NCBI GenBank assembly: GCA_021737275.1
Contig: JAIPEE010000030.1
Location: 1-49,154, forward strand
Reading direction: 5' to 3'
DNA length: 49,154 nucleotides
DNA from: Desulfobacterales bacterium
Lineage (GTDB): Bacteria; Desulfobacterota; Desulfobacteria; Desulfobacterales; JAIPEE01
Position 1 is the first letter of the stretch. Every line of letters begins with the position of its first letter. Shown in pieces: positions 9,608 through 19,065 of this stretch. Position numbers and translations under genes: made by a program. The notes under the pieces were generated by a model, which was given only the letters and a program-made list of their open reading frames with translations, did no database searches and was not told the DNA's origin.

Positions 9608-11224
9608 TTATTTAGCGTGCACTTCAAAAAATGTCCATGGGTTAATCCAGTTGGAGATACCACCCATGGTTGAAACGTAACCCTGCAGTTTGTCGATCCT
9701 GACGGCGTTGATCACGTTCGGCCTTACGATCACATAGTAGGGCAGGTCGGTGGCCATGATCATCTGCATTTTCTTTGAAAGTTCGTTGCGTTCTTCAACA
9801 GATGTTGCCGTAGTATATGCATCAAGTACTTTGTCGAATTCCGCATTGTTATAACCGGACGTATTCCAGCCTTCACCGCCGTTGTCATAGCTGCGCATGA
9901 ATTCCCATATCCAGTCGGCATAGGGACCGGGCTCTTCTGCACCGAAAGCCATTTCAAACCGCTTCTCCGCAGGTGTATAATATATGTCATAATAGGTATC
10001 GAGATCAACGGAATTGACAACGATATCAATCCCGATCGGCTTCACCATCTCACGAATCATCTGGCCCATCTTGACAATCTCGATATTGGTTGAGAATGCG
10101 AGCAGGCGATATTCCATGTTCTCTCCCTTGTAATTACGGATGCCGTCGCCGTCCGTATCTACAAAACCGGCATCATCCAGAAGCTTGTTGGAGAGCGCCA
10201 CATCATACGCATATTGCGGAATTTCCGTGTTATAGTGTGAAAGTTCAGGATAGATGAAACCATCCTGTTCTGTAGCCTGATTATTAAAAATCAGTTTGAT
10301 TATTCTCTGTTTGTCAATGGCATGGACAATGGCCTGCCGAACGACTAGCTCATGCACACCGCGTTCTTCCATAAACATGTTAAACGTCAGCCAGTCCAGA
10401 GCAATACCGGGGTTGACTATCAGTTCAACGTCTTTTGCATCTTTAAAATTTTTCATGGCCAGCGGAGAGATACCTGTATAGCCATCCATATCAATCTCGC
10501 CCCGTTTCACCGCCATGTTCTGCGCATCTATACTACCGTATGATTTAAAAACAACCTTGTCCACACGTGGGCGTTTGTCCCAGTAACCTTCATGCTTTTC
10601 CATGACAATATACTGGCCCGGTTTAAATTCAGCCAGCTTGAACGGACCCGAACCGATGGCCTTCTCATTGGCATACTCCAGCATATTCTTTTTATAGGGG
10701 CTCCAGATATGTTCAGGCAAAATCGGCTGCCAGTTAAAGGGCGGATATTTGCCGCCATGCGTATGGTCCAGTTCAAATTCAAATGTTCTTTCATCAACAA
10801 TTACAAAACTGTCTTTGACCGCATGTGTATCCGGATAATCCCAGACCGGGTCCGATTCACGCAGATTTTCATAGGTAAAAGCAACATCCCTTGCGGTAAC
10901 CGGTTTACCGTCATGAAATGTCATGTTATCGCGAATCGTATACCGGTAATGAATGTTATCGTCGGTTTCAATCTTTTCCGCCGCCCGCATTACAAAGCCA
11001 TATCCCGGTGGTTTATCTAGCAACCATGCCTGATCATATACAATGGGCCAGAAAACACACCCCATAGTGGAATACTGCCAGCTTTCGCTGCAAACAAGAG
11101 ATTTAAGCATTTCATCCACCTGCCAGCCGACCCGCAGTACTGTTTCAGCAGAAGTAGCCGACGAAAAAACCAACATGAAAACGAGCAAACATCCCACAAT
11201 AATACTGACTTTCTTTTTTTTCAT
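9608..11224 (-). CDS. Periplasmic solute-binding protein, DppA/OppA-like (SBP2)
   Basis: This paralogue of SBP1 has 538 residues from ATG 11224. The frame is open to 11293, but that start would add a basic non-signal stretch. ATG 11224 sits behind a repeated GGAAAGGAAAGG and gives a proper signal peptide (MKKKKVSIIVGCLLVFMLVF, cleavage near TSA-ETV). Landmarks are MTFHDGKPVTARDVAFTYENL, AIGSGPFKLAEFKPGQY and VRQAIVHAIDKQRI; WINPWTFFEVHAK ends the protein. EEPGPYADWIWEFMRSYDNGG, present in related form in all copies, supplies several aromatics that could shape the ligand pocket (inference). It is downstream of FADox1 and leader E4, and again no membrane components accompany it. Confidence 0.92.
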   Translation of the reverse strand: MKKKKVSIIVGCLLVFMLVFSSATSAETVLRVGWQVDEMLKSLVCSESWQYSTMGCVFWPIVYDQAWLLDKPPGYGFVMRAAEKIETDDNIHYRYTIRDNMTFHDGKPVTARDVAFTYENLRESDPVWDYPDTHAVKDSFVIVDERTFEFELDHTHGGKYPPFNWQPILPEHIWSPYKKNMLEYANEKAIGSGPFKLAEFKPGQYIVMEKHEGYWDKRPRVDKVVFKSYGSIDAQNMAVKRGEIDMDGYTGISPLAMKNFKDAKDVELIVNPGIALDWLTFNMFMEERGVHELVVRQAIVHAIDKQRIIKLIFNNQATEQDGFIYPELSHYNTEIPQYAYDVALSNKLLDDAGFVDTDGDGIRNYKGENMEYRLLAFSTNIEIVKMGQMIREMVKPIGIDIVVNSVDLDTYYDIYYTPAEKRFEMAFGAEEPGPYADWIWEFMRSYDNGGEGWNTSGYNNAEFDKVLDAYTTATSVEERNELSKKMQMIMATDLPYYVIVRPNVINAVRIDKLQGYVSTMGGISNWINPWTFFEVHAK

Positions 11225-11347
11225 TTTTTTCTTTCCTTTCCTTTCCTTTCCCCTTTTTAATTTATAAAAATGAAAACTACCATAGCCGTGCAAAAACAGG
11301 GTGGTTTACTGCCGGATCATAGTCTTTCACGTAAAAGTGAGAAAAAA

Positions 11348-11433
11348 ATCCGGTCTGCATCTCTGTTTCGTACTGTTTTATCTTGAAATATTCAGATTTT
11401 TTTGAAAAAAATAAAATGAAAAACAGATCGGAC
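11348..11433 (-). promoter_or_regulatory. Leader element E4, degenerate paired-arm structure upstream of SBP2
   Basis: Arms ATCCGGTCTGC (11348-11358) and CAGATCGGAC (11424-11433) pair on the minus strand with one mismatch and a wobble. The outer part resembles E3 (TTGTCCG). The 3' arm runs into a T7 run. A perfect AT palindrome lies inside. It begins only about 28 nt after the FADox1 stop, so it could equally be the terminator of that gene. Confidence 0.45.
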
Positions 11434-11460
11434 AAGTTAAATGTTTACTTGAATATATAA

Positions 11461-12747
11461 TTATTGATACTTATCAATATATTTATAAATTTTGAGAATT
11501 ACAGGTACAAACCAGGGGTTGCCCTGATATAAAGGAATAGGCAGGGATCTTACCTGTCCAAACCTTGTATTAAGCCCTTTTCCCAATATACTGTCTGCCA
11601 GCTTGCACCCAAAATAGGTAGCCATGGCGACACCATGACCACAAAACCCCATGGCATAATCTATTCCGTTTCGTCGACCGATGATCGGAAAAAAATTGGC
11701 AGTAAAACCAACCTTGCCGTACCATGCATATTCAAGTGCATATTTTGCAAGTTCCGGGAAAACCTTGTAGAGCCCCTTTTGCAGGTTGTATGCTTTTTCC
11801 AGGGGGGATTTAAAGTAAAATTCCGGTCTTCCGCCAAGAAGTACGCGTTTTCGATCGGGTGAAAGACGGAAATAATAAAGCAGCCGCTTGGAGTCAAATA
11901 TCATGCGATTATTGGGAATCAGTTTCCTGATCAGGTCCGGGGGTAATTCCTCTGTAGCAATCATATAGCTTTCCATGGGAACAACTCGCCGCTGCTGCCA
12001 GGGTGTTAAGCCGGAGGTATAACCATTGGTGCAGACAGCAACGCGGTCTGCAATGATTGTCCCGCGTGAGGTTTTTACCTTAAAATTCCCATATGTTTTT
12101 TCAATTTTTTCAGCTTTAACGTCTTCATGCAGTTCCACACCGGCTTCATCAGCCATTCTGACCAGACCTGCTATATATTTCGCCGGATGGACACCGGCAC
12201 TGAGGGGGTCAACCAGTCCGCCATGGTAAAAGTCCGATCCGATTTCCTCCTGGAGATTTTCCCTTGTTATCAGCCGGGTTTTATGATTCAGATGCTTTAC
12301 TAAAAATTCCTGCTCATGTTTCAGGTAATCACAATGAGACGGTTTGAAGGCTACATACATGTGCCCGCACCGCTCAAAATGGCAATCAATGTCACCTTCC
12401 TGAATCAGCGATTCCACTTTGTCAATGGAGGCCAGGGATTCAGCAAACAAATCGCGGGCCATTTCCGCGCCGTATTTTTTAAAAACACTGCTCATACCCC
12501 GGCTCAATCCGGTCAGTACCATTCCACCATTTTTCGCGCTTCCCTCTGAGCCGATTTGCCCCTGATCCAGAACAGTCACATGCACGCCTGCTTTGCGCAG
12601 CGTCAATGCTGCCGTCATACCGGTATAACCGCTGCCGATAATCAACACATCTGTCTGAGTTGGAATCGTTTTATTCTTATATGATGTTGTGATGGGATGG
12701 GGCGTTACCCAGTAGGATTGTTCCTTTAACGAAATTGAAGCTGCCAT
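11461..12747 (-). CDS. FAD-dependent amine/amino acid oxidoreductase, DAO/PuuB-like (FADox1)
   Basis: A 428-residue flavoprotein of the DadA/glycine oxidase/gamma-glutamylputrescine oxidase (PuuB) group. The ADP-binding fold is at the N terminus (DVLIIGSGYTGMTAALTL, G38-x-G40-x-x-G43), with Asp61 ending the second strand and AKNGGM after it. The C-terminal FAD-contact region reads GRRNGIDYAMGFCGHGVAMA. SYWVTPHPI near the start resembles the S/Y-W-x-x motif seen before the FAD fold in PuuB-like enzymes. It would oxidise a C-N bond; the substrate is unknown, though N-methylated amines or polyamines suit the context. ATG 12747 has GAGGTGA upstream. A TetR-type palindrome lies in its promoter. 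AH1 is upstream on the same strand. Confidence 0.85.
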   Translation of the reverse strand: MAASISLKEQSYWVTPHPITTSYKNKTIPTQTDVLIIGSGYTGMTAALTLRKAGVHVTVLDQGQIGSEGSAKNGGMVLTGLSRGMSSVFKKYGAEMARDLFAESLASIDKVESLIQEGDIDCHFERCGHMYVAFKPSHCDYLKHEQEFLVKHLNHKTRLITRENLQEEIGSDFYHGGLVDPLSAGVHPAKYIAGLVRMADEAGVELHEDVKAEKIEKTYGNFKVKTSRGTIIADRVAVCTNGYTSGLTPWQQRRVVPMESYMIATEELPPDLIRKLIPNNRMIFDSKRLLYYFRLSPDRKRVLLGGRPEFYFKSPLEKAYNLQKGLYKVFPELAKYALEYAWYGKVGFTANFFPIIGRRNGIDYAMGFCGHGVAMATYFGCKLADSILGKGLNTRFGQVRSLPIPLYQGNPWFVPVILKIYKYIDKYQ

Positions 12748-12774
12748 GGTGTCACCTCAGATGAGTTCCGTGTT

Positions 12775-12822
12775 TTATTAACACAATGTTTAATAATTGG
12801 ATGAACGGCACTTATTTGTCAA
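12775..12822 (-). promoter_or_regulatory. FADox1 promoter with TetR-type palindrome
   Basis: A 22-bp palindrome spans 12775-12796, with the minus-strand core TTAAACATTGTGTTAA. It matches the TAAACA-TGTTTA boxes at SDH2 and SDH3. TTGACA lies upstream on the minus strand (12822-12817), with an AATTAT-type -10 about 18 bp further on, next to the palindrome. Confidence 0.6.
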
Positions 12823-12895
12823 GGAAAATTTGTTTTTCATAATAACCATAGGCCCTTAACCGGCATTAAAATAATTATTGTTTGAAGTTAAGCTT

Positions 12896-14638
12896 TTATA
12901 TAACAGCAGAATATACTTTTCTACCTTCAAAATACGTCATTACTATCCTGGTTTCAGGAATTTCCTCAACATCAATATCAAAAATATTCCGGTCCAGCAC
13001 AACAAGGTCGGCCAGTTTACCTTGCTCAATTGATCCCAGATCCTTTTCAAGGAAATTGGCATAGGCGCCATTTATGGTGGCGGCCTCGACCAGCTCTTCA
13101 ATATTAGACATTTCTCTTTTGGGCGGCAGTACACCCATTTGGGTATTGTCGTTCAGCTTAACATCAGGATCTGTAATGCGAACATAATCCGGATAGTCCG
13201 CCTGTATTTTCTTAAACTCATTTTCAGGAAGGCATCGCTTAATACCTTTATAAAAGGCATTCATTAAATCCGGCTCAGATACGCCATAATCACTATGAAT
13301 GGCTACATTTAAACCGGCATCAAAAAGGCTTTGCATCGGATACTGGTTATTTACCCGGGCCCATCCAAGGTATTCGGAATCAAGGCTCCAGTAATAATCT
13401 TCAACAACAGCCCAATAGGGAGCAATAATCGCATTTATATTCAGGGTTTTCATTCTTTTCACATCTTCCGGCTGAATCAGCTGAATATGTGCAAACGAAT
13501 GGCGTGCATCTCTGTTGCCATTAGCAGCCACTGCACATTCAAGTGCATCCAGTGCATATTTTGCTGCACCATCACCAATCTGATGGATATGAATCTGAAA
13601 ACCTTCGGCATCAACTACCGTAAATGCTTTTTTCAACGTTTCATCATCCCAGACTTTTAAACCATAAAAATTGTCTTCCCTGTGAGAATATGGCTCCAGC
13701 AGAAAGGCGGTTTCTTCTTCAACAACCTGATCGACAAAAAATTTAAACGAATGGATCTGCCAGTAATCTGACTTAAACTGTCTGGACAACTCAAGTCCTT
13801 TTTCTATCTGCTCATGATAATCTTTTTCTGAGTCCACATACCATGATCCCCTGTATCGAATTGTCAGCAGGCCCTCTTCTGCCAGCTCGTTATAAGCCTG
13901 ATAATAGGCAGGTGAATCTGTCGGGACCCATGCATCATGACAGGTTGTCAAGCCAACCATATTAAACTTTTTCTGAAGCTTGAGCAGTGCCGTTTTATAC
14001 TGTTCAATTGTATTTTCAGGCAGCAGTTTATCTACAAGCGACATAGCGCCGGGTTCCTGCAGCAGGCCGGTAGGATCTCCGGTTTCAGGGTCCTTCACAA
14101 TGATACCGTTTTGCGGATTGGGTGTATCTTTTGTGATACCGGCCATCTCAAGTGCTTTTGAATTTACCCAGAGGGAATGAAAGTCTCCGGACCATATCGC
14201 AATGATCCGTTCCGAATCGATTTCATCAAGATCCTCTTTTCTGGGACCGATTTCATCATATATTGATCTTAAAAAACCGGCACCCTTTATGGCTTGCAAT
14301 TCCGGGTGGTCAGCAGCAAACGTCTTTATTTTGACCAGTGAATCTTCATGGGTAAACACATCTGTTAAATCCACATTGGCCAGAAGCAGAATGGCACACA
14401 TGGCCGGATGCATATGGCTGTCAACAAAAGCAGGCAGCAGAAGCTTTCCTTCCAGATCTATGACTTCAGTATCTTTGCCTGCCAGGGCACCTGCATCTTC
14501 GTTGCAGCCGACAAAAATAATTCGTTTGTCCTTTACCGCGATTGCCTCTGCAATGGGTGTGTTTTTATCAACGGTATAAACCTTGCCATTTTTGAAAACC
14601 AGGTCTGCAGGGCCTGAGAAAATTTCCTTACTTGACAT
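12896..14638 (-). CDS. YtcJ-like metal-dependent amidohydrolase (AH1)
   Basis: A 580-residue amidohydrolase-superfamily enzyme of the YtcJ/N-substituted formamide deformylase type. The small beta domain (ADLVFKNGKVYTVDK) leads into the barrel with the metal pair H75-x-H77 in FVDSHMHPAM. Later ligands are in IHIHQIGDGAAKYALDALE, RHSFAHIQL and AIHSDYGVSEPD. The C-terminal part returns to the composite domain (GKLADLVVLDRNIFDIDVEEIP). It would hydrolyse an amide or formamide C-N bond; the substrate is not evident. ATG 14638 has AGGAGG 5 nt upstream and matches the start of AH2; the frame extends to 14674 without support. It is followed 148 nt on by FADox1. Confidence 0.88.
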   Translation of the reverse strand: MSSKEIFSGPADLVFKNGKVYTVDKNTPIAEAIAVKDKRIIFVGCNEDAGALAGKDTEVIDLEGKLLLPAFVDSHMHPAMCAILLLANVDLTDVFTHEDSLVKIKTFAADHPELQAIKGAGFLRSIYDEIGPRKEDLDEIDSERIIAIWSGDFHSLWVNSKALEMAGITKDTPNPQNGIIVKDPETGDPTGLLQEPGAMSLVDKLLPENTIEQYKTALLKLQKKFNMVGLTTCHDAWVPTDSPAYYQAYNELAEEGLLTIRYRGSWYVDSEKDYHEQIEKGLELSRQFKSDYWQIHSFKFFVDQVVEEETAFLLEPYSHREDNFYGLKVWDDETLKKAFTVVDAEGFQIHIHQIGDGAAKYALDALECAVAANGNRDARHSFAHIQLIQPEDVKRMKTLNINAIIAPYWAVVEDYYWSLDSEYLGWARVNNQYPMQSLFDAGLNVAIHSDYGVSEPDLMNAFYKGIKRCLPENEFKKIQADYPDYVRITDPDVKLNDNTQMGVLPPKREMSNIEELVEAATINGAYANFLEKDLGSIEQGKLADLVVLDRNIFDIDVEEIPETRIVMTYFEGRKVYSAVI

Positions 14639-14716
14639 TACGCCTCCTGAGTTACAATTGACAAATTCTAACACTTTCCTGATTGAATCAAATAATTATT
14701 TAAATAGTTATCATCA

Positions 14717-14738
14717 TATAACTAAACATTGTTATATT
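14717..14738 (-). promoter_or_regulatory. TetR-type palindrome upstream of AH1
   Basis: ATATAAC and GTTATAT flank TAAACATT in a perfect inverted repeat whose centre TAAACATTGTT resembles the SDH2/SDH3 boxes. It lies about 80 bp upstream of AH1. No convincing -35/-10 pair was found. Confidence 0.4.
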
Positions 14739-14770
14739 AAAACAGCAATGTTTGCAAATCATAAAAAAGA

Positions 14771-14801
14771 CACATCACCGACTCTTAAGAGAAGTGATGT
14801 G
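14771..14801 (-). terminator. Terminator after SBP3
   Basis: CACATCAC (14771-14778) and GTGATGTG (14794-14801) form the stem, with an inner TCTTAAGAGA. The minus strand continues TCTTTTTTAT. Confidence 0.88.
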
Positions 14802-14827
14802 CCTTACCTCAAATATTCTACAAGTTT

Positions 14828-16450
14828 TTATTTTTCATGGACAAAATAATATGTATTCGGATTAATCCAATTGGATACACCGCCCATAGTAGAAACATAA
14901 CCATCCAGCTTGTCTGTTCGAACCGGTGCAATGTGGTCCGGTCGAAAGAGTACATAATGCGGCAAATCTTCAGCCATGGTCTTCTGAAGCTTCCAGCTCA
15001 ATTCTTTACGCTTTTCCATATCATCTTCAGCGCTAAAACCATCGATAACCTTATCCAGTTCCGGATTGTTGTAAAATGCCGTATTCCATCCGGCACCACC
15101 ACCATCGATACTTCTCATAAATTCCCAGACCCATCCGGCATAAGGGCCCGGCTCTTCAAAACCAAAAGCCAGGTCGAAACTATTGCCTGCGGGATAGTAA
15201 TATAGGTCATAATAGGTATCCTGATCGACAACATTAAGCTCGATGTCGATACCGATATCCTTGAGCATCTCTCGCATCAATGTCCCCGTTTTAACCAGCT
15301 CAACCATTTCCGATGCAATGAGCAGTTTAAGCCTGATCTTTTCGCCCGTTGCCGGATCTTCCCTTAATCCGTCGCCATCCGTATCTTTATACCCTGCCTC
15401 TTTCAGCATTTTACCGGCTAGTTCGACGTCATAATTGTATTTAGGCAAATCGGGATTGTAATGTTCAAGCTCAGGATAAACAAAGCTGTCGTGTACTTTT
15501 GCAAATCCATGGTAAACCATCTTTACAATACGATCTTTATTAATCGCATGCGCGATGGCCTTCCTGACTCTAAGATCCTGAATCGGACCGGTCGGGTGCA
15601 GGTTGTATGTCAGCCAAATCAGGGAAATGCCCGGGTTAACCAACACATCAATATTTGGATCTTTCTCATAGTATTTTTTTACTATTGGAGAAGCGGATGT
15701 GTAACCCAGCATATCAATTTCACCATGTCTGAGCGCCATATTCATGGCATCATTACCGCCATAGGATTTGAATACGATCTGATCAACACGTGGTGATTTA
15801 TCCCAGTGTTCTTCAAATTTTTCAAATACGATATATTTGCCGGAACTGAATTCCTTCAGTTTGAATGGACCGGAGCCAATGGCCTTTTTGTTGCTGTATT
15901 CACCCAATTTAAATTTGTATCTTTTCCAGAGAGACTTCGGCAGAATCGGATAATAATTAAAGGGTACATATTTATCGCCCAGTTTCTGCTTTAACTCAAA
16001 CTCAACAGTACGGTCATCAATTATCACAATTGAATCTTCAACAGTTTGTGAATCGTTGTAGCTATAGGTCGGTTCACTGATCGGCAGATATGTCATTGTA
16101 AAAGCCAGATCATCTGCAGTCACAGGCTTACCATCATGAAAGGTCATACCCTCACGAAGCCTGAATCGCCATTTGATACGGTCTTCTGTTTCAAAACTTT
16201 CAACCGCCCAAGGTTTCAGATTATACGCCGGCGCTGAATCCAGCATCCATAATTGGTCATACACAACCTGCCAGAACATACATCCCTGGGTTTCATACTG
16301 CCATGAACTGCTGCAATTTAATGAATCCAGCATTTCGGCTGAATACCATCCTACCCTCAGCTGTCCACCTGCAAAACCTGATGTTGAAATCAGCATCACA
16401 ATTGCCAGTGCAGATAACCCTGCATAAAACTTTTTAAATTTTTTGTTCAT
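14828..16450 (-). CDS. Periplasmic solute-binding protein, DppA/OppA-like (SBP3)
   Basis: A third copy of the binding protein, 540 residues. Its signal peptide is MNKKFKKFYAGLSALAIVML with cleavage near GFA-GGQ. Family landmarks are FRLREGMTFHDGKPVTADD, AIGSGPFKLKEFSSGKY and VRKAIAHAINKDRIVKM; it ends WINPNTYYFVHEK. It keeps the shared aromatic motif GPYAGWVWEFMRS. ATG 16450 follows AGGGAGA. The E3 leader ends about 32 nt before the gene, and BTAD3 lies upstream of that. No transporter membrane subunits are present. Substrate unknown. Confidence 0.92.
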   Translation of the reverse strand: MNKKFKKFYAGLSALAIVMLISTSGFAGGQLRVGWYSAEMLDSLNCSSSWQYETQGCMFWQVVYDQLWMLDSAPAYNLKPWAVESFETEDRIKWRFRLREGMTFHDGKPVTADDLAFTMTYLPISEPTYSYNDSQTVEDSIVIIDDRTVEFELKQKLGDKYVPFNYYPILPKSLWKRYKFKLGEYSNKKAIGSGPFKLKEFSSGKYIVFEKFEEHWDKSPRVDQIVFKSYGGNDAMNMALRHGEIDMLGYTSASPIVKKYYEKDPNIDVLVNPGISLIWLTYNLHPTGPIQDLRVRKAIAHAINKDRIVKMVYHGFAKVHDSFVYPELEHYNPDLPKYNYDVELAGKMLKEAGYKDTDGDGLREDPATGEKIRLKLLIASEMVELVKTGTLMREMLKDIGIDIELNVVDQDTYYDLYYYPAGNSFDLAFGFEEPGPYAGWVWEFMRSIDGGGAGWNTAFYNNPELDKVIDGFSAEDDMEKRKELSWKLQKTMAEDLPHYVLFRPDHIAPVRTDKLDGYVSTMGGVSNWINPNTYYFVHEK

Positions 16451-16481
16451 TTTTATCTCCCTTATTTAATCCGGTTTAAAA

Positions 16482-16570
16482 TGTCCGAATCTGCTTCACT
16501 TCGAGATATTGTTTAGGGTAACAATTCATCCTCGGATAGGGGATAATGAGAGGAGAAGCAGATCCGGACA
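16482..16570 (-). promoter_or_regulatory. Leader element E3, paired-arm structure upstream of SBP3
   Basis: Arms TGTCCGAATCTGCTTC (16482-16497) and GAAGCAGATCCGGACA (16555-16570). Compared with E1, three base pairs differ on both sides (compensatory), and one position is a G-U wobble only if the minus strand is the RNA. An inner hairpin ATTGTT/AACAAT is present. The minus strand ends in ATTTT. The ribosome site of SBP3 follows closely. Confidence 0.6.
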
Positions 16571-16710
16571 AGATGCAAATATGGTGTTATTTTTAATATT
16601 CTGCAAAAGGCTGTACAAATCCCGCATTTACTTTTTAATTTTGCTTATATGAAAAAGCCATATCCACACCTGAAATCACCATATTTTAAATATTTTACAT
16701 GCAGGTCGCA

Positions 16711-16748
16711 GATCTCCATGAGATCAGACTGATATTTAACTGATATTT
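16711..16748. promoter_or_regulatory. 11-bp phased repeat and palindrome between BTAD3 and E3
   Basis: CTGATATTT occurs at 16729-16737 and 16740-16748, exactly 11 bp apart (AAATATCAG on the minus strand). A perfect palindrome GATCTC-CAT-GAGATC (16711-16725) abuts it. No good -10 is seen at the 10-bp spacing noted elsewhere. Confidence 0.45.
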
Positions 16749-16800
16749 TGGATTGGATATGCAGAGAGGATATTTACAGCTTTAAAACCGGACGGCTATC

Positions 16801-18966
16801 TTATAAAAGGGTTTCTTTTTCCCAAAGTTGACTGGATGGGATAACACCCTGGATAAGCTTCTCCATCAACACTTGTGTTCTCGTTTCAGGTTCAACACCA
16901 AGGCCCTGCTGCAAGTGGTCACGCAATTTTGTATATATCCTTGGCAATTCGCTCCGATTGCCTGAAATTGCTGCCGCAGTCATCAGCAATCGGTATGCCG
17001 GCTCACAATAAGAGTCATATGATATCAACTTTTGAGAAAAGTGATGGGCTTTTTGATAATCGCCATCATCCAGTAAAAGACGGGTTGATTGAAACAGCAT
17101 CTGAATCAGTTTCTTTTTCAAGGCTTCACGCGTATTAATAATCATATCGTCATACAGATCATTGATCATAAAGTCGTCTTTATAAAGCGCTATTGCCGGC
17201 TCAAAGTTTTTGAGGGCTTCAGGATAATCACCTTTTTGAAAAAACTTTTTCCCCTGACGATAATATTTTTCAAAATCGTCAATATCAATCCAACATTTTT
17301 CTTTTAAAAGACGGATATTATCTGATTCCGAAGAGAAAAAAATATGGCCGGCCCCAAACAGTTTTCGCAGCCGATACAATAGGCTGTTTAAATTATCCTG
17401 GGCAGATTTAAGATTATAACCCTCCCAGTAAGTATCCATTATGATCTCTTTTGGTAAACCCTGATCCCGGTAAATAATCAGCTGTTTAAGAATTTGAGCA
17501 AGTTTTTTCTGACGGTCAAAAACAGAAACAGGTATCTGCTTGCCATCAACAAAGATTTTAAAATCACCAAATGCCTGGATCTCGACACTGCTTTTTGGGG
17601 TACGATAAACCTCTGTCGACAGATCAGGTAAATTCATCCCTTCCAGACGATGTTTCAGCAAATACCGTAGTTTTTTGCAATTTGATAAATCAACAATCTC
17701 TTTAAGCACTTCATTATTAGCAATTTCCAGCCCTTCAACTTCATTTTCAATCAACACCTTTTCCATCAGGCTGAAATATCCGGCTGCAGTTTTTTCATCT
17801 TTTTTCCTGTGATGCAAAATACCCATCAACGCATAAGCGGTAGCAACAGAGAGCGGAAATACATTAACATTCAGCTCATTAATCAATTGATCCAGGGTTG
17901 AAAAAGTTGTCTGGAAGTTCCCTGCAAACATGTTAATTTCTGCAAATTCCAGATGACTCAACGTATAATCATATAAAAAATATTTTCTATTTTCTTTCTG
18001 ATCAAGCCTTCTGCAAAAATATTCACATTTCTCCTGGTCCTTGTGAAGATATGCCAGAAGCATCTGGCCAAAATACAGAAAGTATATCCGGAAATCGGCA
18101 TCTGGATCCGGATATTCATCAACAATCTGTTCAACAAGCTGATCACATTTTTTCAAATTTTCCTGATTCATATAACAGTAAAACTGAATCCCGATAATAT
18201 GATAATAAAATGACGATCCTTCCGGTAAGGCAGCAAGACCCTTTTCAACCTCTTCAACAGCCTCCGGGACCATTCGCATAAACAGATAGACATCTGCCTT
18301 GTGTGCTCTCAAAAAAGGTTCAAAGATACTATTTCTTTCATTTTTATTAATAAGGCGTTCAGTCTTTTCCAACTGTTCAAGCGCTTTGCTGAACCGTCCC
18401 CGCTCAGTATAAAGCCTTACAAGAGAAAGCCGTGAGAAAAAGAGCGCTGCATCATCCTTGAGCTTCAGGGCATTTTCCTCTGCCAGCATCATATTTTCGA
18501 AAACCCGATCATACTCCAGAAAAACCCAGCCTTTTGCCAACTGTATCCGGCTTTCAAGAATTTTCCGGTTGTATGCACTTAGTTTGACTTTTGTATCTTC
18601 AGTAAACATGCGCGCCTGTTCAACAAGTGTAAGCAGGCGATTTTTTGTCTCCTCGTAGTACATAAAATTAATCAACAGTGTCGAATAGATAGAGGCGACA
18701 CGATTGAATTCTTTTTTCTGAGTAAAATAGCCGATTAATTCAAAGAGTGTATTTCTTACCTTATGAGGATAGATGAGGTGAATGGAGATATTGTAATAAA
18801 ATGACAGTTCAGACGAGTTTTGACGAATTTTATCGGAAAGAGATTCCAGTGACTGACGGATAATTCCAAGTTCCCCTTGTTTTAAAAGCTTTTCGGCATC
18901 CTTAAGAAAAGATTTTTCTGCTGCCTTAAAGTCATTATTTTTAATCGTCTGGTCAAACTTTTTCAT
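16801..18966 (-). CDS. TPR / winged-helix / BTAD transcriptional regulator (BTAD3)
   Basis: A 721-residue paralogue with the same order: a helical TPR-like region to about residue 455, winged helix (FGDFKIFVDGKQIPVSVFDRQ; LPKEIIMDTYWEGYNLKSAQDNLNSL), BTAD (CWIDIDDFEKYYRQG to LGVEPETRTQVLMEKL) and the shared end PSSQLWEKETLL. ATG 18966 gives MKKFDQTIKNNDFKAAEKSFL, collinear with the other copies, without a clear ribosome site. It lies just downstream of the broken SBP5 gene and upstream of phased repeats, E3 and SBP3. SBP3 is the probable target. Confidence 0.87.
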   Translation of the reverse strand: MKKFDQTIKNNDFKAAEKSFLKDAEKLLKQGELGIIRQSLESLSDKIRQNSSELSFYYNISIHLIYPHKVRNTLFELIGYFTQKKEFNRVASIYSTLLINFMYYEETKNRLLTLVEQARMFTEDTKVKLSAYNRKILESRIQLAKGWVFLEYDRVFENMMLAEENALKLKDDAALFFSRLSLVRLYTERGRFSKALEQLEKTERLINKNERNSIFEPFLRAHKADVYLFMRMVPEAVEEVEKGLAALPEGSSFYYHIIGIQFYCYMNQENLKKCDQLVEQIVDEYPDPDADFRIYFLYFGQMLLAYLHKDQEKCEYFCRRLDQKENRKYFLYDYTLSHLEFAEINMFAGNFQTTFSTLDQLINELNVNVFPLSVATAYALMGILHHRKKDEKTAAGYFSLMEKVLIENEVEGLEIANNEVLKEIVDLSNCKKLRYLLKHRLEGMNLPDLSTEVYRTPKSSVEIQAFGDFKIFVDGKQIPVSVFDRQKKLAQILKQLIIYRDQGLPKEIIMDTYWEGYNLKSAQDNLNSLLYRLRKLFGAGHIFFSSESDNIRLLKEKCWIDIDDFEKYYRQGKKFFQKGDYPEALKNFEPAIALYKDDFMINDLYDDMIINTREALKKKLIQMLFQSTRLLLDDGDYQKAHHFSQKLISYDSYCEPAYRLLMTAAAISGNRSELPRIYTKLRDHLQQGLGVEPETRTQVLMEKLIQGVIPSSQLWEKETLL

Positions 18967-19065
18967 AAGAGCAACTTTTTATAATATGAATATCTATTCC
19001 GTAATGTTTTGTGTATTTATTATCATCTTAAATCCGCTATTAACAGTTTTTTTATTTCTGTTGCT

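Noticed and set aside
2161-16570. E1-E4 as miniature transposable elements
   Set aside because: Not excluded, but they always lie on the sense strand just upstream of a gene, differ in interior sequence and length, show wobble and compensatory pairs, and have no visible target duplication.
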